Source: JBBQFI01 sp038237805
GTDB lineage: Bacteria; Verrucomicrobiota; Verrucomicrobiia; Chthoniobacterales; UBA10450
DNA length: 64,000 bases
Assembly (NCBI GenBank): GCA_038237805.1
Contig: JBBRYI010000005.1
Span: forward strand, 150,845-214,844
Direction of reading: 5' to 3'
Both the position numbers and the translations under genes were made by a program. Positions 51,417-60,333 of the stretch are shown here, piece after piece. The notes under the pieces were generated by a model. It saw nothing but the letters and a program-made list of their open reading frames with translations, searched no databases and was not told the DNA's origin. Positions within the stretch are counted from its first letter, which is position 1; each line of letters starts with the position of its first letter.

Positions 51417-53249
51417 TCAGCCGAAGATGACCAAACGAATCGAATCTGGCAAATTCTGCGCGATTTGATTTGCGACACTGCCGCGCAGCAAGTTCGAGAG
51501 CGTATGTCGCTGTGAAGTTCCGATGACCAGGCAATCGACGCCCATGGTCGCGGAAAGATCGAGAATTGTCGATGCGGCATCTTCGCTCACGGCATAGACG
51601 GGCATAACACAGACGCCGCGTTCCCGACCTAGTTTCAGCATCAATGACATGATCGCTTGCGCCTCGGGATCATCCTGCCATTTCTGACGACCCGTCGCGG
51701 TGGACGCGGCGGAAAAATAAACAACGACCTCTTTCACATAAAGGACGCAAAGAACCGCTTTGCGTAGTTGCGCTTCTTCCATGGCAAAATTGAGCACCGG
51801 ATTTATGCCACGCGCTGCGACCATGATTTTTTGTCCTTCTTCGAGACGTGGCTGCATGGTCGAGGGAAGATCGGGCACAACCATCTCGGCGATCTTGCGG
51901 GTAACGGTCAGAGTCGTTAGGCCGGAAAGTTTGTGAGAATAAAAACGCAGCGCGAGACCGATACCCAAAACGCTGCAGGCAAAGAATAACGCGTCCGGTT
52001 TTGTTTTCGCAATTGTCACCTCGACCGCGAAGAGCACGAGGAAAGTCGATGCCATGATGAAGCGTTGAAAAAAGGGTAGGGCGAGTTCGCGATTGAAACT
52101 GCACGAACCCAGGTTGACTGCGATCGCGCCCACGACACCGACCGCGTAGAGCCCGGCGAGAGCGTTGAAATCTCTTGTTGTGAGCAGAACCAAAATGGGG
52201 AGAACAACTGCGGCGATCAATGGAAGTTGTGGGACACCGTGGCGATTCAAGCGCGCGAGTTGCCTCGGCATCTCGCCATCCTGCGCCATCATAAAAACGA
52301 CGCCGATCATGGCAACGACCGCCGTGTTCACCGCGCTGAAAAGCAACAGACCGAACACAATTCCGACCCCGATTCCAAATGCGGTCCCAAACCACGGAGC
52401 GATTGCGAGCGCGCCGTAATGTTCCGCGAGAAAGCGGAGCATGTCCTCTTTGTGGTCGGTTAATTGCGGCGCGAGAAATTTCGGCAACGAAAGCATGGCC
52501 CACCCGAGCAACGCGGTGCCGAGCACGACCTCGATTGCCACCGGCACAATCGCCTTCGTCGCGGTGCGAGTGACCTTTGGCTTCTCGGCAGGAGAGTCGG
52601 GATCAAGCTTCATCACGCCGGTTATGTTCGCGATCGCTTCCACACCGCTCAGGGCGAGAATCACGCCCACGAACTGGATCCATGTGACCGCGAAATTCGA
52701 ATGCGCCGGTTCCAAGTCTGAGACTTTCAAATGCGGGCCACTAAAAACGATAATTAGGAAAACGACGACCACTGCCGGAACCGCCAGCCAGAGAGAAACG
52801 CTGCCGCTGTGTCGTGGTCCGAAATAATTAATGATACCGACGACGAGGATGAGACCCGTGGTGGCGAGTCGTGCGTTCTCGCTCGAAATCCCGAGGTAAC
52901 TCACCGCGGCCCAGCCACTGAGTGCTGCGGTGACAATGAAATTCGCGACCAGCAACAACGCGCCTGCTGATGCCAGAAATCGGCTTTGTTTCCGAGCAGC
53001 CGAATAAACGCCACCGCCATCCGGGAAATGGCTGCAAACAATGATGTAATTGTAGCCGACGACAGCGGTCAGCGCGCAGACAGCGAGGATGATGGGAAAA
53101 GAAGAAAAACCCGCCGCGACGAATGCGAGACCGATAACATACGCCTTGCTCGTTCCCCAATCGCCATAGAGCAACGCAGCGGCGCGTTTCCAATCGACGT
53201 TTCGCGGGCGATGCACCGCCCCTGTTTGACCCAGCGTTACATCAGCCAT
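51417..53249 (-). CDS. KimA-like transporter with USP-like tail (paralog 2, altered ion site)
   Basis: About 610 residues from the ATG at 53249 (MADVTLGQTGAVHRPRNVDW), chosen to match its paralogs; a GTG at 53276 is also open. It has the same helix-1 motif GDWGTSKAYV (Asp30, Tyr37), PDGGGVYSAAR, LSGVEAIANITGVMK and USP-like tail (GTSQRHTLSNLLRGSV). In helix 3 the aspartate found in the other two paralogs is Asn103 (VANFIVTAALS). That position corresponds to KimA Asp117, an ion- or proton-site residue, so this copy may differ in coupling or selectivity. It lies upstream of paralog 1 by 52 bases, so the two are probably co-transcribed with serA. Confidence 0.8.
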   Translation of the reverse strand: MADVTLGQTGAVHRPRNVDWKRAAALLYGDWGTSKAYVIGLAFVAAGFSSFPIILAVCALTAVVGYNYIIVCSHFPDGGGVYSAARKQSRFLASAGALLLVANFIVTAALSGWAAVSYLGISSENARLATTGLILVVGIINYFGPRHSGSVSLWLAVPAVVVVFLIIVFSGPHLKVSDLEPAHSNFAVTWIQFVGVILALSGVEAIANITGVMKLDPDSPAEKPKVTRTATKAIVPVAIEVVLGTALLGWAMLSLPKFLAPQLTDHKEDMLRFLAEHYGALAIAPWFGTAFGIGVGIVFGLLLFSAVNTAVVAMIGVVFMMAQDGEMPRQLARLNRHGVPQLPLIAAVVLPILVLLTTRDFNALAGLYAVGVVGAIAVNLGSCSFNRELALPFFQRFIMASTFLVLFAVEVTIAKTKPDALFFACSVLGIGLALRFYSHKLSGLTTLTVTRKIAEMVVPDLPSTMQPRLEEGQKIMVAARGINPVLNFAMEEAQLRKAVLCVLYVKEVVVYFSAASTATGRQKWQDDPEAQAIMSLMLKLGRERGVCVMPVYAVSEDAASTILDLSATMGVDCLVIGTSQRHTLSNLLRGSVANQIAQNLPDSIRLVIFG

Positions 53250-53364
53250 CGTTCGTGCGTGGACTTTCGATGGCACGGTTGGTGGCTATCAAGTTCTTTC
53301 TCACTCCAACGTTGAGTTTCCGGCCACTTGACCGCCTGCCATCACCGCCAGAAATTCACGCCAG

Positions 53365-53529
53365 TTCTTTGTTTCGCTTAATAGGTCCGCGAGTGCTGGC
53401 CTAGCGGGGGAACCAATTTCTATTTCGCGAAAGCGGAAGAGATCGGGGCGAACGATGCGCGGCAATCGAGATCATTTAATGGCTCTAGTCCGACAGCTAA
53501 CCTCGTCAGCATCATTAAAGGGCAAAGGA
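53365..53529 (+). ncRNA. ydaO/kimA-type c-di-AMP riboswitch
   Basis: The stretch carries the conserved islands of the ydaO-yuaA class in order: CGCTTAATAGG near the 5' end, GCGGGGGAACCAATTT, GGGGCGAAC, and the hallmark CCGACAGCTAACCTCGTCAGC-like block (19 of its bases at 53480-53500). A closing stem pairs 53365-53371 (TTCTTTG) with 53523-53529 (CAAAGGA). It is directed at the KimA-like gene at 53590. Just beyond it, CTCC (53546-53549) can pair with GGAG (53557-53560), a possible expression switch. In known cases c-di-AMP binding turns off potassium or osmolyte uptake genes. Confidence 0.9.
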
Positions 53530-53589
53530 AGTCGTGGGTAAACGACTCCTGCAAAGGGAGGTGCCTCGTCGCGCGAGTGATCGCCTCGT

Positions 53590-55431
53590 TTGAGTGAAAT
53601 TTTGATCGCAACCAATGTTAAGCGTCCGCGCAACGTCAACACGCCGCGGGCCGCCGCGATTCTGTACGGCGATTGGGGCACGAGCAAAGCGTATGTTATC
53701 GGCCTCGCCTTTGCGGTCGCCGGTTACGCTTCGTTCTGGCTCATCGCGCTCATGTGCGTGCTCACTGCGCTCGTCGGTCTCAACTACATCGTAATCTGCC
53801 GCCTTTATCCTGATGGCGGCGGCGTATACGCTAGCGTGCGCCATCGGAGCGAAGTTATCTCTATCGTCGGCGCCTTTCTTCTCATCGCCGATTATTTGGT
53901 AACCGCGGCCATCAGCGCGCTGTCTGCTTTCGCGTATCTCGGTGTGCCGCATCCAGAAAAATTCGCCGCGGTGGCCATCCTCATTATAGGTGTGCTCAAT
54001 TTGTTAGGCCCAAAACACACCGGCGGCCTCGCCTTCTTGATTTCGGTGCCTACGCTGATCGTCGTCATCGTTCTCGGACTCTTTAGTCTGCCGCACATGG
54101 GCGAAGCAATCGGACATCTGCAACCATTGCACGGCGGTTTCTGGTCAAACTGGGCCGGGTTCGTCGGAATCGTGCTCGCTCTTTCTGGTGTCGAAGCGAT
54201 CGCCAACGCCACCGGCGTGATGCGACTCGATCCCGGCAGCACTGACACACATCCATCCGTCCGCAAAACGTCCACACCCGCCATTTTGTGGGTCATGATT
54301 GAGGTTTGCATTTTCACCGCGCTGCTCGGGCTGGCCATGCATGCGCTCAGCGGATTGCAGATCGCCAATGGTGATGTCAACGCGCCGCACGCTGAAGGCG
54401 TGCGCGATTACATGCTGCGTTACATGGGCGAAACTTTTGTCAGTGGCGCGCTTGGTCCGGCGCTCGGTCACGCCTTCGGCATTATCGTCAGCATCGTTTT
54501 CGGTCTGCTTCTGCTCAGCGCCGTCAACACCGCCATTGTCGATCTGATCACAATCCAATTTCTCATGGCACGTGATCGCGAGTTGCCGCCACTCTTCCAG
54601 CGTCTTAACAAATGGGGCGTGCCGAGTTACGGCATGGCGCTCGCCACTATCGTGCCGATATTGCTTGTCCTCATGGTCAAAGACATGGCCGGCCTCGCGG
54701 ACCTGTACGCGGTCGGTGTTGTCGGCGCGATCGCCACAAATCTCGGGGCCACAGCGACCGATCGGAAACTGCAAATCAAAACATGGGAACGTACGCTCAT
54801 GTTCGCCACCTTCATCGTCATGTTCGCGATCGAAATGAGTTTGCTCATCGACAAACCGAACGCGCGTTACTTCGCTGTCACCGTCCTCGCCGTCGGATTG
54901 ATTTTGCGCGGCCTCGTCCACGAACGTCGCGCCAAGAAAGAAGCGAGGGCTCTGCTCGTTCCGGAGAAATTACCTCTCGATGTCGCGCCAGCAGCTACGG
55001 CGGAACCCACACTCGCGGTCACTGCTGGAAGCGAATCAATTCTCTGTGCGATCCGCGGCACAGGGCGCACTCTTGACTTCGCACTGCGTGAAGCACACCA
55101 GACGGGTCACAGGTTGTACCTGCTTTTCGTGCGCGAACAGCCGTTCATGACCGAGCACGACGCAAAGCGCAAATGGCAGGAAGACGAAGAAGCGAGCACG
55201 ATCTTCCGCGCAGCCCAACAACAAGCGGACAATATCACTCCGCTCTTCTGTTACGCCGTCAGTCCTTCCGCTGCCGCAACGATTGTCGATGTTGCCGCGA
55301 CTTTGGGCGCATCGCGCTTGATTCTCGGCGCTCCCAAACGCAATGCGCTTATCAATCTTCTTCGCGGCAACGTCATTCGCGAAGTGTCCGACTCACTTCC
55401 CGAAGAAATCGATCTGCTTGTTTACGCCTGA
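53590..55431 (+). CDS. KimA-like potassium transporter with USP-like tail (paralog 3, riboswitch-controlled)
   Basis: A 613-residue transporter from a TTG at 53590, giving the same N-terminal spacing to RPRNV as its paralogs. Helix 1 has GDWGTSKAYV (Asp28, Tyr35); helix 3 has ADYLVTAAIS (Asp101, Thr105, Ser109), so all recalled KimA ion-site residues are kept. YPDGGGVYASVR and LSGVEAIANATGVMR follow. The USP-like tail (about 470-613) ends GAPKRNALINLLRGNV. It diverges from paralogs 1 and 2. The leader is a c-di-AMP riboswitch, the arrangement known for B. subtilis kimA (ydaO). A strong GGGAGG lies about 30 bases upstream of the TTG, too far for a normal ribosome site, so the exact start is uncertain. 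Confidence 0.85.
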   Translation: MSEILIATNVKRPRNVNTPRAAAILYGDWGTSKAYVIGLAFAVAGYASFWLIALMCVLTALVGLNYIVICRLYPDGGGVYASVRHRSEVISIVGAFLLIADYLVTAAISALSAFAYLGVPHPEKFAAVAILIIGVLNLLGPKHTGGLAFLISVPTLIVVIVLGLFSLPHMGEAIGHLQPLHGGFWSNWAGFVGIVLALSGVEAIANATGVMRLDPGSTDTHPSVRKTSTPAILWVMIEVCIFTALLGLAMHALSGLQIANGDVNAPHAEGVRDYMLRYMGETFVSGALGPALGHAFGIIVSIVFGLLLLSAVNTAIVDLITIQFLMARDRELPPLFQRLNKWGVPSYGMALATIVPILLVLMVKDMAGLADLYAVGVVGAIATNLGATATDRKLQIKTWERTLMFATFIVMFAIEMSLLIDKPNARYFAVTVLAVGLILRGLVHERRAKKEARALLVPEKLPLDVAPAATAEPTLAVTAGSESILCAIRGTGRTLDFALREAHQTGHRLYLLFVREQPFMTEHDAKRKWQEDEEASTIFRAAQQQADNITPLFCYAVSPSAAATIVDVAATLGASRLILGAPKRNALINLLRGNVIREVSDSLPEEIDLLVYA

Positions 55432-55451
55432 GCGACTACGCTCCGGACACA

Positions 55452-55706
55452 CTATGGTCGTCTTCGGAAAAGCAGACGATAAAGCAACAGGAGTAGCATC
55501 GCCCCGATCACCGACGCGATGAACCCGGCAGGTTGGCCGGGTTGATACCAGCCGAACGCCTGCCCGAGATAACCGGCAATAAAGGCTCCGGCGATACCGA
55601 GCAGAATCGTGATAATACAACCGCCCGGATCTTTTCCTGGCATCAGGAGTTTCGCGACCGCGCCGATCAGCAAACCGATAACTAATGTGGCAATAATTGC
55701 TCCCAT
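55452..55706 (-). CDS. GlsB/YeaQ/YmgE-family small membrane protein
   Basis: An 84-residue protein with three membrane helices and the family pattern LIGAVAKLLMPGKDPGGCIITILLGIAGAFIAGYLG (in two segments), formerly called transglycosylase-associated. Often stress-induced; the function is unknown. It ends close to the 3' end of the KimA-like gene, which is convergent. Confidence 0.9.
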   Translation of the reverse strand: MGAIIATLVIGLLIGAVAKLLMPGKDPGGCIITILLGIAGAFIAGYLGQAFGWYQPGQPAGFIASVIGAMLLLLLYRLLFRRRP

Positions 55707-55749
55707 AAGATGAGTTATAACTGTGAAGTCAGCTGCAGGGCAAGCTGTT

Positions 55750-56820
55750 CTATTTCAATCGCGGTTGTAATTTCGCGACCACTTCTATCTCGGCGGTTTG
55801 GGGAAACATGTCGAACGGCGTCATCGATTCGATAGTAAAGCGCTCACGGAACTGCGCGAGATCGCGCGCGAGGGTTGCCGGATTGCACGAAATGTAAATG
55901 AAAGTGTGCGGCCTGAGATCAAGGATCGCGTTTTGCACAACCGGGCTGAGGCCTGTGGCCGGAGGATCGACAATCAGAGTCGTTAGGGCATTGTCGGAGG
56001 GATCGGTTCGGTGAACTGCCCCTACCTGTTGGCATAAAAGTTCGTCGGCGTTGCCAGCGAGGTAGGTTTCTTTCTCGCCCGCATTCTCCTGCGCAGTCGC
56101 AATCGCGTGCACATCCCAATCGATGCCGACTATGCGATCGAATTTGTCGAGTAAATGCTTCGAGAAAAATCCCGCACCACAATAGACGTCGATCAAGAGC
56201 GCGCCGCGTTCTGGAATAAGATCACTTACGTGTTCTACTAAACGCTCAGCGATTGCATCGTTTGTTTGGGAAAAAACGTGCGGCCCTGAGTGCGCGCGCA
56301 GCGTGTAATGACCATCGCGCGGATGACGAGTACGCAGTTTTTTCAATTCGGCGTTTACTTCTGGTATCGCGATTGGGCATTGCTCGATGTCGATGAGTCG
56401 ATGCTCGTCGCGCCGGTAAAATCCGATGACATCATCCTCGCAATGCACTGTGATGCGATTGCGATATTCGTATGATTGCGGCGAAGCGACGATTTGCCGA
56501 AGCGGGAGATCGGAGAACTGTCCGATTCGTTTCAGCGTTTGTTCGACCTGTCGCGTTTTAATTTCAAGCTGGTGTTCGTAACTCATGTGTTGATAAACGC
56601 ACCCGCCACATCGGCCGAAGTACGGACATTGAGGCGTGGTGCGATAAGCAGAGGGCGCGATTACGTCGTGCAGTTCTGCCTCAGCGAAATTTTTCTTCTC
56701 GCGGACGATCTCCGCCGAAACCGTCTCGCCATCGATGGTGTAGGGAACAAAGACTGCCTTACCATTGTCGCGCCCAACGCCTTTGCCGCCAAAGGCGACG
56801 TCTTCTATTCGGAGTTCCAA
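55750..56820 (-). CDS. RlmD/TrmA-type 23S rRNA or tRNA uracil-5 methyltransferase
   Basis: A 356-residue SAM-dependent enzyme. An N-terminal TRAM domain (about 1-55) is followed by an iron-sulfur cluster site (Cys65, Cys71, Cys74 in CPYFGRCGGC plus Cys148), the SAM-binding region LLIDVYCGAGFFSKHL and the catalytic cysteine in YISCNPATLARD. The iron-sulfur site favours the RumA/RlmD type over TrmA. It methylates uracil C5 in RNA. It is shorter than the E. coli enzyme (about 430 residues), with the central domain compact. A purine/pyrimidine-rich inverted repeat (56820-56894) lies immediately upstream. Confidence 0.9.
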   Translation of the reverse strand: MELRIEDVAFGGKGVGRDNGKAVFVPYTIDGETVSAEIVREKKNFAEAELHDVIAPSAYRTTPQCPYFGRCGGCVYQHMSYEHQLEIKTRQVEQTLKRIGQFSDLPLRQIVASPQSYEYRNRITVHCEDDVIGFYRRDEHRLIDIEQCPIAIPEVNAELKKLRTRHPRDGHYTLRAHSGPHVFSQTNDAIAERLVEHVSDLIPERGALLIDVYCGAGFFSKHLLDKFDRIVGIDWDVHAIATAQENAGEKETYLAGNADELLCQQVGAVHRTDPSDNALTTLIVDPPATGLSPVVQNAILDLRPHTFIYISCNPATLARDLAQFRERFTIESMTPFDMFPQTAEIEVVAKLQPRLK

Positions 56821-56894
56821 ATCTTCCTCTACCTCTTCCTGTGAATCTTCCTTCTTATCTACGGAGAGAGAAGAGGAAGTGAAAGAGGAAGATT
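56820..56894. repeat. Inverted repeat between RNA methyltransferase and TIGR04073 genes
   Basis: Arms of 21 bases (56820-56840 and 56874-56894) begin AATCTTCCTCT and end AGAGGAAGATT, matching at most positions. The right arm contains the upstream gene's stop codon and the left arm touches the downstream ATG. It could serve as a terminator. Confidence 0.65.
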
Positions 56895-57297
56895 AGTAAG
56901 ACCGCGCGTACGGATATTTCGATTCGTTGCCCAGCTCGGGCGGGAATTCCGAATATCCGGCATGAATGTAATGAATATTGCTCGGAAGGATGGGCATGTA
57001 GGTGCCGCGATTAACCGGGAAGGGAAACAGGAACACTTCGTAAAGACCGACACCAAATCGTGCGACACTGCGCCCGACGCCGCGCACAACTCCGTAGCCA
57101 CCGCCGGCTGAATTGCCCTCGTTCTCACTAATCTTCGCTACCGTCACGGGAACTTCCGCCCAGCCGAAAACGACATTGGAGACGCCACGACCCAGTTTAC
57201 GGGTAGGTCCGTGATCGTTCGAAGGCGGGTCCTGAATGTCCGCGCAAACGGCTGCCGCGAATCCGGTGACGAGAGCGACGGTGAGAAAAGTTTTCAT
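56893..57297 (-). CDS. Exported TIGR04073-type protein (exosortase-associated family)
   Basis: About 134 residues from the ATG at 57297: a signal peptide (MKTFLTVALVTGFAAAVCA), then RKLGRGVSNVVFGWAEVPVT, GVVRGVGRSVARFGVGLYEV and FPFPVNRGTYMPI. This set matches the TIGR04073 'putative exosortase-associated' family, seen mainly in Verrucomicrobia and relatives. No exosortase or PEP-CTERM gene is visible in the window, so the link stays by name only. It ends within the inverted repeat. Confidence 0.8.
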   Translation of the reverse strand: MKTFLTVALVTGFAAAVCADIQDPPSNDHGPTRKLGRGVSNVVFGWAEVPVTVAKISENEGNSAGGGYGVVRGVGRSVARFGVGLYEVFLFPFPVNRGTYMPILPSNIHYIHAGYSEFPPELGNESKYPYARSY

Positions 57298-57340
57298 GAC
57301 GCGCTTAAAAATAGCCGCGCACCTATGGCGCACGCAAGAT

Positions 57341-58294
57341 TCATTTTGCTGCGTTAGCCTTTCTCTTCGTCGCGATCATTGAAGCGGTAATCGTTACGAA
57401 AAGGACAGTGACGATGACACCGAGCGAAATCAAATTCGGGATCCGGAAGAAATCGGCCACAATCATTTTCGTGCCGATAAATGCGAGCAGGATCGAAATT
57501 CCTGTTTTCAAATAGATGAAGCGATCGACGAGCTTGGCGAGAAGGAAGTAAAGCGAACGCAGCCCGAGGATGGCGCAGATATTCGAGGTGTAGATGATGA
57601 AGACGTCCTGCGTGATGGCGAAGACCGCGGGGATGGAATCGACCGCGAAAACAAGGTCCATGACGTCGACCAAAATGAGGACGAGCGCGAGCGGCGTCAG
57701 CATGAAGCGGCCATCGACACGCGCGGTGAAATGCTCGCCGTGAAATTCGTTCGTCACATGCACAGAGCGGCGGCAGAGACGCATGAGCCAGTTTTTTCCG
57801 AAATCCTGCTCCTCTTGTTTTCCGAAAAACATTCGGACCGCGGTGACAACGAGAAAGATGCCGAAGAGATAAAGAATAAAGTGGAAGCGCGAAACCAGCG
57901 TGACCCCGAGTAGGATCATCGTGCCGCGCATGACGAGCGCGCCGACGATTCCCCAGACCAAAACGCGATGTTGCGACATCGGCGGGACCCGGAAGTAGGT
58001 GAAGATGAGAACGAAGACGAAGATGTTATCGACGCTGAGCGAGTACTCGATCAGGTAGGCGGTGAGAAAATCGAGCCCTTGTTCGGCGCCGCGCGTTTTC
58101 CAGACCAGGACATTGAAGGCGAGCGAAAGTATTACCCAAATGAGACTGCGCCGCGACGCTGCGCGCATGCTCAATTCGCGATCGCGCAGCTTGAAACTTT
58201 TCAAGTCAACCGCGAGCGCAATGAAGACGCCGGCGTGAAACGCGATCCAAAACCAGATGCTCGTAGGCACGGCGCGTAGCGTTTCATGCTGCAT
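57341..58294 (-). CDS. TerC-family integral membrane protein
   Basis: About 317 residues from the ATG at 58294; the frame is open much further upstream but there it is antisense to the greA fusion gene. About nine membrane helices, with the conserved acidic pairs VFIALAVDLKSF, YLIEYSLSVDNIFVF and VDVMDLVFAVDSIPAVFA. TerC/Alx proteins export manganese or deal with metal and pH stress in characterised cases; the metal here is unknown. A GGAG lies three bases before the ATG, rather close. Divergent from the greA fusion gene. Confidence 0.9.
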   Translation of the reverse strand: MQHETLRAVPTSIWFWIAFHAGVFIALAVDLKSFKLRDRELSMRAASRRSLIWVILSLAFNVLVWKTRGAEQGLDFLTAYLIEYSLSVDNIFVFVLIFTYFRVPPMSQHRVLVWGIVGALVMRGTMILLGVTLVSRFHFILYLFGIFLVVTAVRMFFGKQEEQDFGKNWLMRLCRRSVHVTNEFHGEHFTARVDGRFMLTPLALVLILVDVMDLVFAVDSIPAVFAITQDVFIIYTSNICAILGLRSLYFLLAKLVDRFIYLKTGISILLAFIGTKMIVADFFRIPNLISLGVIVTVLFVTITASMIATKRKANAAK

Positions 58295-58381
58295 CCACTC
58301 CCGCAAATGCAAATGGTGTACCGCTGCGAGTTTTCCACTCGCCAAGCGCGACGTTCTACGTAGCTTGTCCGACTCTTTCGG

Positions 58382-60274
58382 ATGGATGCGGAACTGCAGA
58401 AACTTGTCGAAGCGGGAAAACTGACCACGCGCGCTGCCGAACAGCTCGAAAATCTGAAGCCCGGCGCATTTTGTTTGCACAAAAGTTGGGGCTTCGGTCG
58501 CGTCGCGGAATGGAATCTCCTCTTGAATCAAATCCTGATCGATTTTCAGGGAAAGAAAAAACATCCCATGCAGTTGCAGTACGCGGCGGATAATCTGACG
58601 CTCATTCCAGCGGGCCATTTTCTCGCGCGCAAAGCCAGCGATCTTGCGACAATCAAAGATCAAATCAAAAAGGATCCCGCTGCGCTGGTGCGAAATATCC
58701 TGGAGGGATTTGGCGGCGCCGCCACGCAAACGCAAATCAGCGAAATGTTCCTGGGCGACATTTTTACGGAGGCGGAATGGAAGCGCTGGTGGGATTCGAC
58801 CAAGAAGGTACTGAAAAAAGAAGGTTACTTTCAAATTCCGGCAAAAAAGACGGAACCGATCACGTTACGCGTCGAAAAAATTTCGCGCGGCGATGAGCTC
58901 CTGGCTATTTTCGAACACGCGCGCCAGGCCAAGGAGCAAGTGGCCGCGCTCGATCAAATCATCCGGTTTCATCACGAGTTTGAGGATCCGGCAAAGCAGT
59001 TGCAACCGATCGTCAATGCGATCGAGGATAGCGCCGCGCGAAATGAACGGCTGAATCCCGCGCTTACTTTCGAATTAGTCATCGCACGCGACGATTTGCT
59101 GACGCGCGTTCCGCAGCTGAAAACAACGAACCCAAACCTTACTCTCACGCGTTTGATCGCCGACGAGGAAACGCGGCTGGCGACGATTTTGCCGAAAATA
59201 TCTTCGGCCAGGGAGCGTCGCGTCCTGCAAACATTGCCGGCGGCTTTGGGTCCGCGATGGACCGTGCGCGCGTTGCTTTTGATGCAAGAGAGCCACGCAC
59301 GAATGGTTTCGCAGATCCCAAAAGTTTTCATCGAAGCCGGGCAACAGATTGAATTGCGCTCAGCGCTCGAGCAGGGAATTCGCGAACATTCGGCCACGAG
59401 CGAGACACTGTTTTGGCTGTGCAAAGAGCGCGATGAGTTCTGGAGTCAATTGATTTCACCCGATTTGCTCGCCGCGAGTCTGGGCGCGTTGGAACGCGAT
59501 CAACACAATGAAAACGCGCGCGGCAGTAGATTGCGCGATATCCTGCTCGACGATCGCGAATTGATTCCGGAAATGTTCCGCAACGCGGAAATGGATGTGG
59601 CTCGCGATTCGATGCGGCGCCTGATGCTAACGCCGGTTTTCGACGATCTAACGAAGCGATCGCTTCTCGCGCGGATCATCAAGCTTTACCCGGAATTGGG
59701 AGCAATGATCACGGGTGCGCAGCCAGAAGAAAAAACCGAGGTGCTGGTGGTCTCCTGGAGCAGCCTGCACAAGCGGAGAGAGGAATATGAGGAGCTCATC
59801 AAAAAGAAAATTCCGGAGAATACGAAGGAGATCGCGCTTGCACGATCGTACGGTGATCTAAGCGAGAATTTTGAATTCAAAGCCGCCAAGCAAATGCAGG
59901 CTGTGCTCATGCGACGCAAAACCGAGCTCGAACAAATGCTGCTCAATGCGCGCGGCACGGCGTTTCAAAGCCCGGATACATCGCGCGTTTCCATCGGCAC
60001 GATTGTGACTCTGCGTGATGCAGATTCCAAAGAGGAAGAGACTTACACGATTTTGGGCGCGTGGGATGGCGATCCCGAGCGCCAAATCATTTCCTATCAG
60101 ACCGCGATTGGTCAGGCGCTGATCGGTCACTCGTTAGGCGAAGTTGTTACATTGAATACCGATCATGGCACTGGACGTTCCGCGATTATCTCTATCGAAG
60201 CCGCACCCGTTGATGAGGCGGCAGCGGACCCAGCGTTGGCCGCAGTTGCGATAGAAGAAGTCGCCGTCGAATAG
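58382..60274 (+). CDS. greA: Transcript-cleavage factor GreA fused to a large N-terminal domain
   Basis: A 630-residue protein. Only the last ~170 residues are GreA: the coiled-coil hairpin with acidic tip GDLSENFEFKAAK (Asp492, Glu495) and the C-terminal FKBP-like fold (VSIGTIVTLRDADSKEEETYTILGAWD, SLGEVVTLNT). GreA rescues backtracked RNA polymerase by stimulating RNA cleavage. The 460-residue N-terminal part is helical without a motif I recognise (GAFCLHKSWGFGRVAEW near the start recalls a small beta-barrel). Such long GreA forms are known from Chlamydiae and Verrucomicrobia. No ribosome-binding site is evident. A motif copy lies at 60131 in the C-terminal domain, encoding HSLGE. Confidence 0.92.
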   Translation: MDAELQKLVEAGKLTTRAAEQLENLKPGAFCLHKSWGFGRVAEWNLLLNQILIDFQGKKKHPMQLQYAADNLTLIPAGHFLARKASDLATIKDQIKKDPAALVRNILEGFGGAATQTQISEMFLGDIFTEAEWKRWWDSTKKVLKKEGYFQIPAKKTEPITLRVEKISRGDELLAIFEHARQAKEQVAALDQIIRFHHEFEDPAKQLQPIVNAIEDSAARNERLNPALTFELVIARDDLLTRVPQLKTTNPNLTLTRLIADEETRLATILPKISSARERRVLQTLPAALGPRWTVRALLLMQESHARMVSQIPKVFIEAGQQIELRSALEQGIREHSATSETLFWLCKERDEFWSQLISPDLLAASLGALERDQHNENARGSRLRDILLDDRELIPEMFRNAEMDVARDSMRRLMLTPVFDDLTKRSLLARIIKLYPELGAMITGAQPEEKTEVLVVSWSSLHKRREEYEELIKKKIPENTKEIALARSYGDLSENFEFKAAKQMQAVLMRRKTELEQMLLNARGTAFQSPDTSRVSIGTIVTLRDADSKEEETYTILGAWDGDPERQIISYQTAIGQALIGHSLGEVVTLNTDHGTGRSAIISIEAAPVDEAAADPALAAVAIEEVAVE

Positions 60275-60333
60275 CCGGGCCGCCGAAATCGGCTTGCAAT
60301 GGAAATCGCCGCGCGCGGATACTCGGCGCTCTT

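Noticed and set aside
57341..58834. TerC reading frame extended to 497 codons
   Set aside because: The upstream ~180 codons are antisense to the greA fusion gene; TerC proteins are about 320 residues and start at 58294.
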